A stretch of DNA of 64,000 bases from Spinellus fusiger (taxonomy: Eukaryota; Mucoromycota; Mucoromycetes; Mucorales; Phycomycetaceae), in the NCBI GenBank assembly GCA_025094145.1, contig JALLLS010000072.1, forward strand, positions 1-64,000, written 5' to 3'. The notes under the pieces are model-generated. The model was not told the DNA's origin, ran no database searches, and saw only the letters and a program-made list of their open reading frames with translations. Positions 36,805-49,838 of this stretch are shown one piece after another; position 1 is the first letter of the stretch, and each line of letters opens with the position of its first letter. Made by a program: the position numbers and the translations under genes.

Positions 36805-38145
36805 CAGTCACACCCAATTGAATTTAATACTTTTGAAAATAAATTTCAGGACGAAATATTTAGGATATGTTCAACATTAGATAAAACACTCCACATTTGA
36901 TATAGAAGCTTCAAACTTTCACACAATAAATCTCAACATATTTAATTATAGAAAATAAAATAATAATAATATAATTAATATTTTGTATGGCCTCTTTTGG
37001 CATCAATTACAGCCTGGCATCTATCTGTCATACTCAGAACTAATCGTTGCGCAAGTTCAACACCAACCCTCCCCCACTCCTCTGCAAGTAGAGCCTTCAA
37101 ACTTTCAACATTGGTAATAGATACCCTTCTTTCCTCAATTCGTATTTCCAAGACCCACCAGACATGTTCAATTGGGTTTAAGTCAGGACTTTGTGCGGGC
37201 CAGTACTCAAAGCCCCTAATTTGATGCGTCTCTTTCCACCATCTGGCATAGGCCCCAGTATGACAACTAGCACCATCTTCTTGTAACAGAAACTCCTTAT
37301 CCTTTTTCTGATGCAATTATAGGAACCAAACAAGAAACTCACCAGCCAAAATATTGATATATTTGTCTTGATTTACAGTACTATCAACAAAGACTAATGG
37401 ACCAAATCCACCTGCCCAAAAACAGCTCCAAAGCATAACACTATCACTACCAAACTTTGTTGTTGGAACAATATGACTAGGATCATAATGCTCTCTAACT
37501 ATTTTAATGACACAGGCATCTCCATTCTTCCCTTTCATAATGTATGTTGACTCATCAGACTAAATGATACCTCTCCACTGATCACTTGTCCAACTGGCAT
37601 GTTCCTTAGCCCAACAAAGCTGTTTCTCTTTGCGTGTTTTTCATTCAAGGCTGTCTTGTGATCTACATAAAAAGATACAAACCCTAACTGATTGCAGTAA
37701 CTGATAATGGTGTTTCTACATACATCAACCTCAAACTTCAACATTTCCAATTTCAACTGATTATATGGGGTAAATGAACTCTTTCTAATAAGTGTCTGAG
37801 ATCCCTCTCACTGGCTCTTTTTTTTATATGTTTTCCATGACTTTTTAAACGCAATAGTGATATTTGTTTATGGATATTTCTAATACTATTTTGAACTGTG
37901 GGCTTTTTCATCTCAACTACATTTGCAGTGACAGTCAACTTTAATCCAACCTTCAACTGGTGATAGATGCCCCATCATACTCTATCTTTTGTCTTATCCT
38001 ATTCTCCATGAGTGTGAGTTTATGAATATTTATCTGACATGTAGTATTGGTTTAATAATATTTGGAAAGAAAAAGAGTTTTATGCAAAAGAAAGTATTTT
38101 TCTATTAGAATTTAGGTAAGTATTAAATTTAATTGGGTATGACTG
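36805..38145 (-). mobile_element. Tc1/mariner element, both ends intact, transposase degenerate
   Basis: Terminal inverted repeats of about 28 bp (CAGTCAYACCCAATTRAATT...) close both ends, and TA dinucleotides flank them (36803-36804 and 38146-38147), the expected target duplication. Total length is 1,341 bp. The minus strand encodes the transposase in four frame-shifted pieces from about 37956 to 36975: an HTH part, a WSCFWAGGFGPLVF stretch of the DDE domain, QEDGASCHTG around the second catalytic Asp, and SPDLNPIEHVWW with the final acidic residue. Frameshifts and stops make it inactive, but the intact ends could still be mobilised in trans. Confidence 0.92.
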
Positions 38146-38547
38146 TATAATCATTGAGCATTATATGATCTTGTGAAAAGCCTGAAGAATAGTTTAGCCA
38201 TAATACCTTAGTGACAGTTACACCATGAATATATCAAAGACATATACCAATAAAAAGATAACAAAATAACAAAGTAATTACAGACTGACGAGTATCATTA
38301 GGATAATTCTATACAACCATAGTGAAATAAGTATTCAGTGATGTTTGTTGTATCTTCTGTTTCTACTTTATAATACTATCTATTCTCCACAACAAGAGTG
38401 ACCATTGATCTATAACATAACAAATTACAGAATTTAAGCTTATATATTTCTTGTTTATTTTCTTGTCTAACATGCGCATACAAAAAGGAAATAATCTGTG
38501 AACTTTCTGTCTAAATCTAACTTATTTGGACTTTTTTTTTTTTTTAC

Positions 38548-38665
38548 CAATGTGTCGTCTTTGATCTTAATATCAAAGGAATTCAGTCAGTCAACGTGTG
38601 GTTAAACTCTGTCATTTATTCATTAAATTGTACATTTCTTTTACATTTCTTTTATACTACTATTC
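38548..38665. repeat. Partial copy of the TGTYGTCTTTGG fold-back element
   Basis: Begins GTCGTCTTTGATC and continues with GGTTAAACTCTGTC and CTTTTATACTA blocks found, in the same order, in the left arm of the fold-back element at 58193. The second arm is absent or too diverged to see. Confidence 0.5.
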
Positions 38666-39430
38666 TACTGCTATAAACTACAATGTGAGGTATAAGTTTG
38701 ATGGTATAATGCAAGTGTCGATGATATAATGCGTCGTATTGCTTGCGCGTCCCTGACACATGTAGAGCAACCTTCTTTTGGTTGTTCTGCGATACAAATG
38801 GAGAACATCCATTTTTGGAAATAGTCTTACAATAAATGAAATAGACTTAATATAAAAAGTTAATCTATACACTCAAAGATTTTCTGGCTTTATATCAGTG
38901 ACACAATCATCCCTTTACGTTCTGGGAGTACCTTTTATGGAATCATTGTGAAACAGTATAGTGTGATTACTCAATCTTCTTGGAGGTTTGGTGGAAAGTA
39001 CGTTTGCAATGATAAGACAAGACCCCACATCACAGGGAATGAGGTAGCAATTAGTATAAAAAGTGTATTTTACTACATCTTTAATAAAACAGACCTTGAA
39101 CCGAGATACTTTCTGAAGTATAGACAAGATAGACTTTCTTTGACTTGGATAGTGGGCTGCTTCTTGATCCCAACCTGCTTTCGTTGTATCTTTCTTTTTC
39201 GTTGGTTCTGAACTGTGTTTGTACAAAGTGCCACACTCTACCTACAAACCTGTTTGTTCTCTGTACCCTACCTTGTTCGTAGTATACTTTATACCTCACC
39301 TTTACCCTACACCCTCGTCCTTAAGAAAACACCCCCACACCCCATTCTTTTATCCCTTCTTCTGTGTCAGTAGCCAGCCCCTCCAGGCCCAATGTGTCTC
39401 CAAACTTATCTCGAGTGCCCAACATTACAT

Positions 39431-40584
39431 TGTGTTTAAAATCAAAAGGTTTGTGGATGTCCAAATACTTATTTCCTTTTGTGGTATACCTCACTATCAA
39501 ATTGTATTATCAATAAAATAGTGTTTATGAATAATATTGTTTATTGTAATAGTATAGATAATACTATATTATGACTGTGGCTACTGTCAAAGTATATTCC
39601 CTTCATAGCAATAAAATCTATACCCTAAAAGTATTGTGTTTTATCCTTGGGAGATAGATAACTATGCTCAGGAGTATACCCTAGACATTATTGACCTTGT
39701 AGAAGACCACCTAAACTACCTGAGACTAACTTGAAAGGAGTCCTCACTTAATAAAAAAAACAATGAGTGTCTTGTGGAATACAATGAGCTCAATCCCTGA
39801 TAAAGACATTACATACCTCTTTACCTCCAGAATAGTCCTTGGTAGTGTCTATCACTTCTTTCTATTGTTTTGCTTTGTTGATAATAGTACATTACCTTGC
39901 TCAGTTATGCTCCTATTGACATGTACTTGGGTGTTAAGTTGTATGTGCAGCGTAATAAATAACAAAAGGAAGAGATTATCAAAACAAATAATAATTTTTC
40001 TTTCTCTATTCTGGTGATGTATACACTAGCCTCCACTCATAAAGTTCATAAGTCAAACAATTCACACTTTATTTGGCTTGAGCCTAAAGCTCAGTATTAG
40101 AAACAATACCTTATCATTAATCACCACTGTTAATACCAGTTACAATAACATAGTTACTGAAGTGATTATGAATACTGAGTCAATAAATGACTATACAGTT
40201 CTCAATGTAAGTAAGTTTGGTTCTATTTTATGGACAATGACCACTATAGTTACTTCAGTATGTGTCTTATAATAAACATCTTTCTTAAACATTGTTATAC
40301 TGCAAATACTGTGGGGTTATGGATAGCACATTATGTTAAACAATAAATGCAGTGACTGAGTTGTAATATTAAGAGGATTCTGGTTCTATTTCTTCTCTTT
40401 ACAGCCAATTCTATACTCTTTAATTACAAAGTCAATAGCCATTGCTAGAATAGGCAAGTAGAATCTGAAATAGCCCATTGACACAGCGAAATATCCTTTT
40501 CAAACACATTAGCCAATCATAAGAATATTGCGATTTCATTCTCAAGATGTTTCTTTATATATCCCAAAAATCTTTGGGTGTGTA
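39431..40584 (+). repeat. Dispersed ~1.2-kb repeat, copy B
   Basis: Homologous to copy A along its length. From 39788 to 40584 it is nearly identical, in reverse orientation, to copy C at 55773-56569 (coordinates sum to 96357). A short frame (39763-40017) is conserved between B and C apart from isolated changes, which says more about recent copying than about coding. Confidence 0.85.
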
Positions 40585-40930
40585 TGTTAAGAGAATTAGT
40601 AAGAATACAAGAAAATATTGAGAGAATTAGTCCCAATTTGGAGGCATATATCATATGAGTTAATTCTTTCTCATTCTATTTTCTTACTATTCTTCTAAGT
40701 TTTTTCTTAAAATAGGCAAGCCATTTACTTATGAAAGCTTTAAAGCCTCATACTACACCGGAGCAGGAAACACGGGTTATATTTTTATGAATAACTATTG
40801 CATAATAGAATTTCTTGAAATAAGGTTTTGGATCAACGCCCCGGGAAAACAGTCACTCATATATAAAGAGGGTGTGAGTGAAGTAATATCGACCTCTTTT
40901 TTCTTTAGAAAAGTAACAGCTATAGAAACA

Positions 40931-41701
40931 ATGGATGCCTTTGATGTTAAGAAACAGCTTGTTATTTATGGAAGCCACCATAACAACAAGATCAATATCC
41001 TTATCCACTTAATATTTGTGCCTACTCTCTTCTGGACTGGTATGTTATCCAATTTTTAAATATAGAACTCACCATTGTTTCTGTCCATAGGCTTAGTCGT
41101 TGGTGCCAAAACTGGCCCCCTTATTCCTGTTGAATACCTCCCAGCCTTTTTTCACTCACTCCCATCATGGAGTACCAATCTCAGCTTTGCTACTGTTCTC
41201 TTATATAGCATCTACTATGCTGTGCTTGATTCCACAGCTGCTGTAAGCTATTCTTACATTCTGTGAATGGTTATTTACTTTTGGATAGATAATATATGCA
41301 CCCATTCTCTTAACAATGGCCTACACAGCCACACAGTACCAAATGACTACTCCTGGTGCTATTCGAAATGCTATTATAATACATATTATCTCATGGCTCT
41401 TTCAATTTGCTGGCCATGGATTTGCAGAAAAGAGAAGTCCAAAGCTGGTAGACAATTTCATTCAAGGTATTATTATTATTATTATTATTAGTTTATGATG
41501 TATTCTATTTTCAATATAACTCACTCTTTGTCTGTGAAAACAGCTATTGTATTGGCACCCTTCTTTGTGCTTTTTGAGATTCTTTTCTTTATAGGATACC
41601 GCCCCCAACTTCATAAGGAGATGCGTGAAGCGGTGGGAAAAAACATTGCTGAGTTCCGTAAACTCAAGGCATCTGCAGCCAGAGCTAACAAAACAGCATA
41701 A
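40931..41701 (+). CDS. Mpo1-like (DUF962/YGL010w family) endoplasmic reticulum dioxygenase
   Basis: Predicted exons are 40931-41039, 41091-41242, 41289-41466 and 41544-41701, 198 residues. The family layout is clear: YGSHHNNKINILIHLIFVP with the conserved histidines at the N-terminus, four hydrophobic helices, and FQFAGHGFAEKRSPKLVDN in the middle. In yeast, Mpo1 is an Fe2+-dependent alpha-dioxygenase that shortens 2-hydroxypalmitic acid from phytosphingosine breakdown at the ER. The histidines that would bind iron (YGSHHNNK, LIH, GHGFAE) are all present. The tail is basic (LHKEMREAV...LKASAARANK). All introns are short and in phase; intron 3 contains a TTA repeat. Confidence 0.9.
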
Positions 41702-42520
41702 AGAACGGGAGTTTTTCATCTTTCATCGTAAATATTGGTCAACTCATAACTAGTCACACGTATAATAAATCGGATAGGCCTGTCTATTTAAAATCATGCT
41801 TGTTATTATTTACTATTATTCAAATTATTGTACTTTTTTTTTGGATGAAATATAAAATAAACAGTGAATAATACAGAAAGTAGGGGGAGGAAAATGAGGG
41901 AATGCTTTTTTTTTCCATGGACAATTCATGGTTCTTGTGGGCTACTGAGAGAGAAATACTATTCCTTTCTGTTGATACTGTCATTTTCTATTTCTACATG
42001 GACGTGTGTTGGCTAAAACAAAGGCATTTGTACTTTTACTATTGTAATGATCAGCAGAATTACTGTAATGCTCTATATTTAGTACTGTGGTTTTTCTGGT
42101 ATAAGCTGGATGGACATACTGGTTTATTATGAGGTATTGTATATTGAATACATATGTAGACAGGGGGGAGGGCTCTTTTTACTTATTGTTAGCTGATAGA
42201 CGAGCCATTGTCAGTAGATCCATAGTAAAAATGACATACAAACAGTCTGAATAGCTTTATTTATTTTCATTATCAGTTGAATGTATCTTATCTATTATTA
42301 AATAAGAAAACATTCTACTGTGACAATAGAATAAAGACCATTGGATGGGTTGTTATTTTTATATAGCAATATAAACAGAATGGAGTAATTAATAATATGG
42401 CAGTGGGAATAGATGAATACAAGAGATACAAAAAAAAGGATGAAATACACATACACAGATAAACATTCATGCAAAGAGGGGGAAAGAGGGAGAGAGGAAT
42501 CAATAGGTTATTTCATTGGA
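41702..42520. other. Intergenic, no gene seen
   Basis: Space between two convergent genes (Mpo1-like and DUF3712-like 3' ends). AT-rich, with no convincing coding region on either strand. Confidence 0.5.
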
Positions 42521-45225
42521 TTAGAAGCCTTTACGGACTTTGGCCGTCAGATTGTCCCGTCGATACTCCAAGTCCTCCAGCAAAAAGTCATCTACCATCA
42601 CATCCACGTGGCTGTCCACAGATACTTCAATATGGCCACCAATAGCTGATTTAATAGCTTCAAATCCTAACTTCTTGGACAAGACGGGTAATTTGGGTGT
42701 TTCTGTATCATTGCATTGGAGTTCCTTTGAACAGGGAGGTAATATTAATGGACCTGAGAGTCCAGAAATAAGACTCATAAAGTCGACGTTAATAGTGCCT
42801 ATTTCGTCTCCATGGTAGTCGGCTTTTGCATAGATGCGCATGATTTGAATGTTGATGGTTGGAAATGGATTTCTTAACCATAAGATGGCTGTTGATGACA
42901 GAATATTCACTTGAGTAGCTTTTAAAAGAGGAACAGCTTCCATTTTGGGTAGATTTGTAGTGAATACAAACTGTTCGAGTAACGGTAAAAGTATCTTGGA
43001 TGAACTGGCGTGGGAGTGATGGCCAGATATCGTCAGACTAATATTTTCATTCTCTAATAAACCACAATACAAACAAAATAAACAAAACAAAAAACAAGAA
43101 ACAAAAAAGAAAAACATCAGCGTTACTGTCTTGTATCTATCTATGGGTCTATTCATGATTACCTATATAATGACTGACAAAGTCAATCAATAGTTTTGGC
43201 TTTGGCTTCTCTTTTACTGAGCGTGGACGCTTATGCAGAATAGTATCTGAAGATGCGTGGTGTAACCAAGCCAATGCACTGACTGTGTTTTTCTGAAGAG
43301 GCTTCAGGATAAGTTCAGGTAGGGTGGCATTTCCAATGGTCTCGTTCTTGTATTGGATGAGAACATTGATGGCACCAAGGTTTACATAAATATCAGAGGG
43401 ATTATAAATAGACAGTGTACTGGTGGCATGGATGGACTCTGCATAACCATGTATAACACTCATAGATTCCATCACGGGTGGTGGATCTTGCATGCCCTTC
43501 ATACCTACAAGATAGAAGTGGATCAGTTTAATGACTTTGTATTACTCCTTTCTTTTGATTCAGATAACTACCTTTTGTATTGATCTCACCACTGAATGGC
43601 AGATCAGAGACATTGAGCTGACCAAAAGCACATTCAATACTTGCGTTGGCTACTCCACGAAAGTATATGGTGCTGCTTTGGTGATAAAACACCTTCTCCA
43701 TGAACTTCTTAAAGTCTTCTTCCTTTCCAGGCATAATAGTGAAGGGTGCCTTTTCAATTCTCGAGTGAACATTTAGTATGCCTTCTGAAGACTCCTCTGA
43801 ATCAGACTTCTTTTCCACTGTATCCGCTAAACATGGCTCATTGGGTGATAGACTGGCAAATGGATCTTTGGAATCAGTTTGCATAAACAAATAAACGAGG
43901 GGTTGTATGGTGGTGACATTTATGGATGCTTGCATTTCATGAGGCTTTTTTAGAATGGCATTGGCGTCACCTGAAATGAGTGGGACATTCCCCTTTGAAA
44001 AATCGATCTTCAAATGGTTGAATTGAATCGACTGAATAAGATCTGTATGTTGTGTCCCAGGAAAGGGAACCCGTAGCGTCACTGCTTGGAGTGTCTTTTG
44101 TAGCCATTCAGGTGTGGTTTGGGTACCTTTGTCCTCTGGGTCACGAGGAACTCCTTTAACATGAACAATACTTGTGTTTCCATGCAAGTAGGTAGAAATA
44201 AGCTTCTCCATGCGTTTCTGGCCTTGAGGTTCTATAGGCATGGATCTTCCAGACACATTAAACACATTGGCTTCTTTTGCTATTAACTTTGCGTCTGTTG
44301 CCTTTACAGTGGCCATAAGGACATCTTTCTCGTCTTTTTGTGTGGCTGGCAAGTAAATTCCAAAGTCAATGTTACCGAGTTGAAGACTGAGCACAGAAGA
44401 AGGGTTGTAGATACTGACTGAGCTTTCAAACTTCATTCCTCCTAATGGATGAGGACCTGGAAACAAGACAGAGATCATTTTGACATCCTTCAGTCCTCCC
44501 ATGCCTTGTAGGATCACTGCTTTATCAAGGATCATTCCAGGCTGAAAGGGCAACCACCCCACCCCTACTGAAACAGGCCCAACAATTTGCCACATGACAT
44601 GATCAGAGGCCAGTGCATCTTTACAAAACTCAACAAAGGTATCTGAATTCTGGATAGTAAACTGGGTGATAAAGTCAAAAGTGGTGGTACTGCTGTCCTG
44701 TGCAAGAGAGAGAGAAGGCAGGAGAATAGTCCCCATAGGGATCATGGGTGCTGTTCTATTGACTGTGTTTGTCTTCATAGGAGAAGGATACACCTCCAGA
44801 ACAGTACTTGCAATGCCAACAGGTCCAAACACACTAGAGGCAATGCTAGCCAATCCCTTTATGTTTTTATAAAGTACAATCGATCCAGCCACATGCATTG
44901 TCAGGACACTTGTCTCTTGGTCCTGAGTGCTGTTTAGAATAGAGGCCTTATCAAAGGAGAAATGGACATTTTTATCAAAAGAGCGTTGTGCAAATCCTGG
45001 TGCCATAAGCAATAGGACGAGAGAGCCTAGGAATGTTAGGCCAAACAGAAGCCCAAACAGAAAGCATAAATGAGGCTTCCATTGACCACGATGAGTTGTG
45101 TTAGGCAGTGCTGTTCCATAACCTCTATGAAGAGGCTTGTCTTTTCTGTAATATCTCTCACTAATAAGAGGAGACCTCTCCCGTACTAGAGGTTTTGATG
45201 TAGAAGCCTCGCCATAAGAGTGCAT
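42521..45225 (-). CDS. DUF3712 membrane protein, Tag1-like
   Basis: Predicted minus-strand exons are 43572-45225, 43163-43504 and 42521-43053, 842 residues. A ~50-residue basic N-terminal tail (LVRERSPLISERYYRK) precedes one transmembrane helix (LCFLFGLLFGLTFLGSLVLLL, ~55-75). The rest is a long luminal region of repeated beta-rich modules with SIYNPS motifs (SVSIYNPSSVLSLQLG, TLSIYNPSDIYVNLG), an LEA-2/DUF3712 signature, and many N-glycosylation sequons. Single-pass vacuolar Tag1 of yeast, linked to terminating autophagy, shares this topology. Orthology is inferred from architecture only. The dileucine-type ERSPLI in the tail is consistent with vacuolar sorting. Confidence 0.82.
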
Positions 45226-46304
45226 TGTAATAATCCAGTAATAGCTCTAGAAAGAAGAGAGTTGTGTGCAAAATAGAGGTGGATTGGGTGGATGGGCGAA
45301 TTTTCCCAACAAAAATAATAATGTCACCGAAAAAGAAAGGTAAAAAAATACGAAAGATGCATGGTTTGATCCACACTAACACTATTTAAATACCGAGGCC
45401 ACTAGGAATCACCTGTCATAACAAAGTCCTAGCCAACAGTTGCAGTTGTTATGACGGGTGATTGCTCTATTCCATCCACTGACTCGACTCCTTATAGACT
45501 CCTATCTATTTTCTCATGCCAAAAGGATATGTGGGTTTGTAGGCTCATGAATTCACAAGTCCAAAGGCCCATGGATCCATAAAAGACGGGTCCCATTGGC
45601 AGTGAACATCTCAGTCTATTGCCTTTGTACTTTTAAGAATAAAACAGTAGGACAGTAGATACGCTGGGTCACTTGACTCTCAGCAGAATGGCCCAGGGGT
45701 AGGAGTGTGCACTGATGTATATACTACTAGCAAGTACATGTGAGGCAAGGATCCATTTGCAGAAGAGCAGGGTTGTGTGGATGTGTTAGCAGTTGTGAAG
45801 TGTGAATGTGCTGCATAGGATGGCACTGCAGATTAGGAAATAATGGAACCTTGGGTTGATTTTGTCTGTCTTTCCCAAGTGCCACCTAGTCTACAGCAGA
45901 TGTTCAAAAAGAACTAAGGGGCCATGGTAGTTTAGTGATTCTCCATGGCTCACTGTTGGCTGTCTATTTTCTTATTAAAATGTACACATCAATGCCAGAT
46001 GGAGATATAAAGACAGTAGTGTATAGCTACCCCCTCCCCCCTTACTTCTTAGTATCACTATGAAAGAGAGGCACAACATCTCAACACTGCCTTTTAAGGT
46101 ATCTTCAGGAAGAGTTGCCATTAGGAAGCAGCACAACAGATGATATCTTTACCGGAGCATTTTAACCTAAAAACAGACGGAAATAGAAAGGCATTGAAGG
46201 AACAGACATAATGACAATGACATAACATATAGATAATAGCAGCAAAGCTAACGAATTATAGTGTCATTGAATGGGTACGAGCAAAGCCAAATGTATAATG
46301 GACC
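45226..46304. other. Intergenic, no gene seen
   Basis: Upstream side of the DUF3712-like gene. Mixed-composition DNA without convincing reading frames; a CCCCTCCCCCC run lies near 46030. Confidence 0.5.
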
Positions 46305-46562
46305 ATGTGTGACCTATTCTATACACACCTTATAAGCCCTCTATTTCCCAACATGCCTTTTTGGGTGTTCTTTTGTAGGCTGTTTTTATTGTTCTCTTTA
46401 TTGCAATGTTCTTTTATCTGTGGTCCGTTTGTTGCTGTACTGTCATACTGTTGGTTGTCTTTTCTATTTCTATTTCTACTCACATGCTACCCTCTTCTTG
46501 TAGATTTCACAGTGGCTATGTCTGTCCTCATTGCCCTTGTTGCCATGGGAACTTATCTGTAA
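46305..46562 (+). CDS. Possible small hydrophobic protein
   Basis: An 85-codon frame from ATG to TAA is almost wholly hydrophobic: several aromatic/leucine-rich segments and an ending of FTVAMSVLIALVAMGTYL. The end looks like a genuine membrane helix, but a spliced alternative using CTTGTAG as acceptor (~46502) is equally possible. No family recognised. Confidence 0.25.
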   Translation: MCDLFYTHLISPLFPNMPFWVFFCRLFLLFSLLQCSFICGPFVAVLSYCWLSFLFLFLLTCYPLLVDFTVAMSVLIALVAMGTYL

Positions 46563-46770
46563 TAGATAGACAACAAGTTACTCAACAGTTTGTCATTGGA
46601 AAGGAAATGAAGAAATAAAATACCTAAACGGGAAATAAAAATAACAATCCCAGAAAACACTATTGATATCCCGACATGCAAGGCATATTAGCATCGACAG
46701 AGATGAAGCTTAAAGAAGGCTGTTCTTTCTCTATTATTTATTGCTATTCAACACTCTACCAACAGTAAGA

Positions 46771-49700
46771 ATGGAAAAATTACCCGAAGGTGGATTGGAT
46801 GTTAAGAACAGAATCGCCACAAAACCCCCTTATTCTCCACCATGGCGACGTGACCTTGGCTCAACATTTGCTGCTCGTAAAATAGAAATGGCTTCACTCG
46901 CTATTCAGACAACCAGCCAACAATCTTTGTTTTCTGATAAGCGTATGGGTGCATTCTCTGCAGTGGGAAATCACCCTAGTCTTGAATTTGATCATACACC
47001 CAAAGATACACCGCCCACACTGCCATCCTTCAAGAAAGGAGAGCGGAAGACAGTACAATTCAGTGATCAAAATGAAGTGTATGAGATCGATAGTCTGGAT
47101 ACAGCCTACCTATCAGATGTAGGCAGTCCCTTGGAAGAACAGGATGAGATATTCAGTACGGTAGACAATGAGAAATGGATTGGTGGCATGTTGGATCATA
47201 ATGAAATTGAAAATGGCAGTAGACTTACACACGAAAGTAAAGTGATGTATGATCCAGCAGACATATCACTTTTGACAGAACACAATCATTCAATTATGCC
47301 CATTACTCTGGTGGCTAATTCAACACTTCTTGCTATTGACTCTCTTACAAAGCATAAAGGAAAAATGATGAAGAATAGTCTTGTTGAATCATTAAAGCAG
47401 GACATTTCACAAGAAAGTCCATTGACTGTACCCAACCCACCAATAGCATTGCTTAATTCCAATGAAGAGGAAAAACTGCAATACATTGTGCATGAATCTG
47501 CTGACCATGATGGAAAAAACGCCATCAATAGCCATGAACAGGCACCGCCCCTTGATAGACAGGATCTTTCTCCTCAAAAAGGGATCAATGACATTAGTAC
47601 ACTATCAGATATCTCCTCCTCGGCTCCTCCAACATCAGAGATTCTTTATGAACAGACAGTCAATAGCCCACACACTACACCCAATCTACAAGAGAGTATT
47701 GATGAAGAAACAGATACAGTAGATTCAGTAGATACAGTAGATGCAGTAGATACAGTAGATTCAGTAGATGCAGTAGATGCAGTAGATGCAGTAGATTCAG
47801 TAGATTCAGTAGATTCAGTAGATGCAGTAGATGCAGTAGATACTATATTAAGGAACACTCTTACCCTTAATACATTCACTAGAGATAGTGCTTCTCATGG
47901 AAATGACTATGGCGATAGTGATTCCATGTCATCAGTCTCCTCTCCTTCTATCACTTCTTTTGAAGAAACAGAAAGCTTATGCTCAAGAGATAGTACTTGG
48001 GAAAGTAGCTCTCAAACAACACAAATTCCATCTACTGAATTGGTATATGGATTTGACGATAAGCTTCTAGTCGAACTTGACCGTATAACAGAAACTATCA
48101 CAAAAGAAAATGAAATTCAGGTAAGGATTTACACCACACATGGTCTGCTCCATAATGTTACTGAAATATCAATTATTCTTGCCTTTAGACGGATAGGCTA
48201 AAGGGACCTTCGTCTTATGACCATCTTTCACTGATCTATACAGCATCAGGGAAATTGAAAAATAAACAAACACAAGGCCAAAACACTCTTGTCTTATGTG
48301 ATGACGATCTTTCAGACGCAACTTCTGCAGTAAAAGAATGGAAAGACTCTTCGGTAATATAGTAATAACACTATTAGTACTAATGTATATTATTAGATGG
48401 GATTAAGACTATTTTCACAAAAGTCGAATCGTACTATTTCTCGTGCAAGTGCACTACCTGTAGATGCAGTATCCCTTGGCCGCTTGTATATCAAAATATT
48501 AACAGCTGAAGATCTTGATGTTCCAATTACAAAAGGTGAGTTCCACCATGTCATTAGTTACGACTACCGGTTCAATTGGCTCACCAGAGGTGTCTCTGAT
48601 ACTACTATGTCTGTAGAATCCCCTAAACTTCGGTGTGTTGTGAATGATGGCGCTAAAGAGTATGCAACTGACTATTGTGCAATGAAACACACGATTCAAT
48701 TTAAACAGGAGTTTTACATGCAAGTTGAAGAAAATATGATATTAGTCAAGACTAACACACATTCTTCTGTATTGACAGAGATCTGAATTCATTGAGTGAC
48801 TTTACATTAACCCTTCAGACAGAAGAGAATGTATTAGAAAAGACTTCAAAGCGATTCTGGGGACAAAACAAGGGAACAAAAACAGACGATCTAGAACGAT
48901 ACATTCATCCTAGAAATAGAGCAATAGCACAAACTCGTGTATCAATACAAAGCATCCAATCTGAATGCTCTGCTACAATACGCTCTGCCTCTCTTGTGCT
49001 TGTTAATGGATGGTATCGCAACGTCCGCTCTAATTTTCTCAGTAATAAGCCAAAACATCCAGAAGGAACTCAGATACGAGAAAAGGCAATTGGGAAAATA
49101 AAAGTGCAGCTTTTCTTTCTTCCAGGTGTCAATTCAGAGGTAAGAAGAACTGTAATTTTAGCAGTTGTACAATATATTAACACTTTGTGGGCTTGAATAG
49201 ACAGAAGATCTACCAAACACAATGAAGGCATGTGAACAGGTCATGAATATTCGTAGATTCTATCATACTTGCTGGAAGAAGGGGTATATGTATCAATTAG
49301 GTGGTGATGTAAAGGTAAATGGTCTAAAATCAAAAGGCCGTGATAAGTACTGGACTGACGCATGGATTTCTATCTATTTATTTAGTACTGGAAGAAACAA
49401 TATTATAAACTTCAGGGAGGTTATCTGTTTGCCTATTCAGATTCTTTAACTACTCCAAGATCAGTGGTTGACCTTTCAAAGGTTATTGCTCTGAACGTTA
49501 AACTTACACCAGATGCCTCCGAGTACTACTCTGAACCACAAACATCGATTAAAGACTTGCCAAAAGACCAGAACAACAACAACATTTATCAAAGCAACAC
49601 CTATTTGATGGATGATAGCAGATTCGTCGTTAATCAAAGTTATAATTCCAATGACAGGAGAACCCATGAAGGCCTGATCTTTTCACTCAAAAATGGATTT

Positions 49701-49838
49701 CAGTGTATATTCAGTAATGGAGAAAAAATGGAATTCTTTTGTGATTTATCCTTAGATCACAAACAATGGACTAATATCTTAAACACCATCATTGGACGCG
49801 TACCAATATGGCCTATCTGGCTAAGCAAAGAAACATAA
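46771..49838 (+). CDS. Bud4/anillin-like cytokinesis protein with PH domain
   Basis: Seven predicted exons: 46771-48120, 48189-48353, 48397-48535, 48617-48719, 48779-49139, 49201-49314 and 49386-49838, 894 residues. The first ~450 residues are disordered and acidic, with a ~43-residue VDS/VDA/VDT array at ~315-360 from a 9-nt minisatellite. An anillin-homology region follows (LGRLYIKILTAEDLDVPI, then LRCVVNDG, FTLTLQTEE, GKIKVQLFFLPG), then a C-terminal PH domain (GYMYQLGGDV...YWKKQYYKLQGGYLFAYSD...KQWTNILNTII). This order is that of fungal Bud4/anillin proteins, which organise septins and the actomyosin ring at the division site. Intron 4 appears to use a GC donor (CAT|GCAAGT), the only choice that restores frame. 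Confidence 0.85.

Noticed and set aside
47646..47879. Minus-strand Ser/Thr-rich ORF opposite the Bud4-like gene
   Set aside because: It is the antisense shadow of the GTAGATKCA minisatellite.
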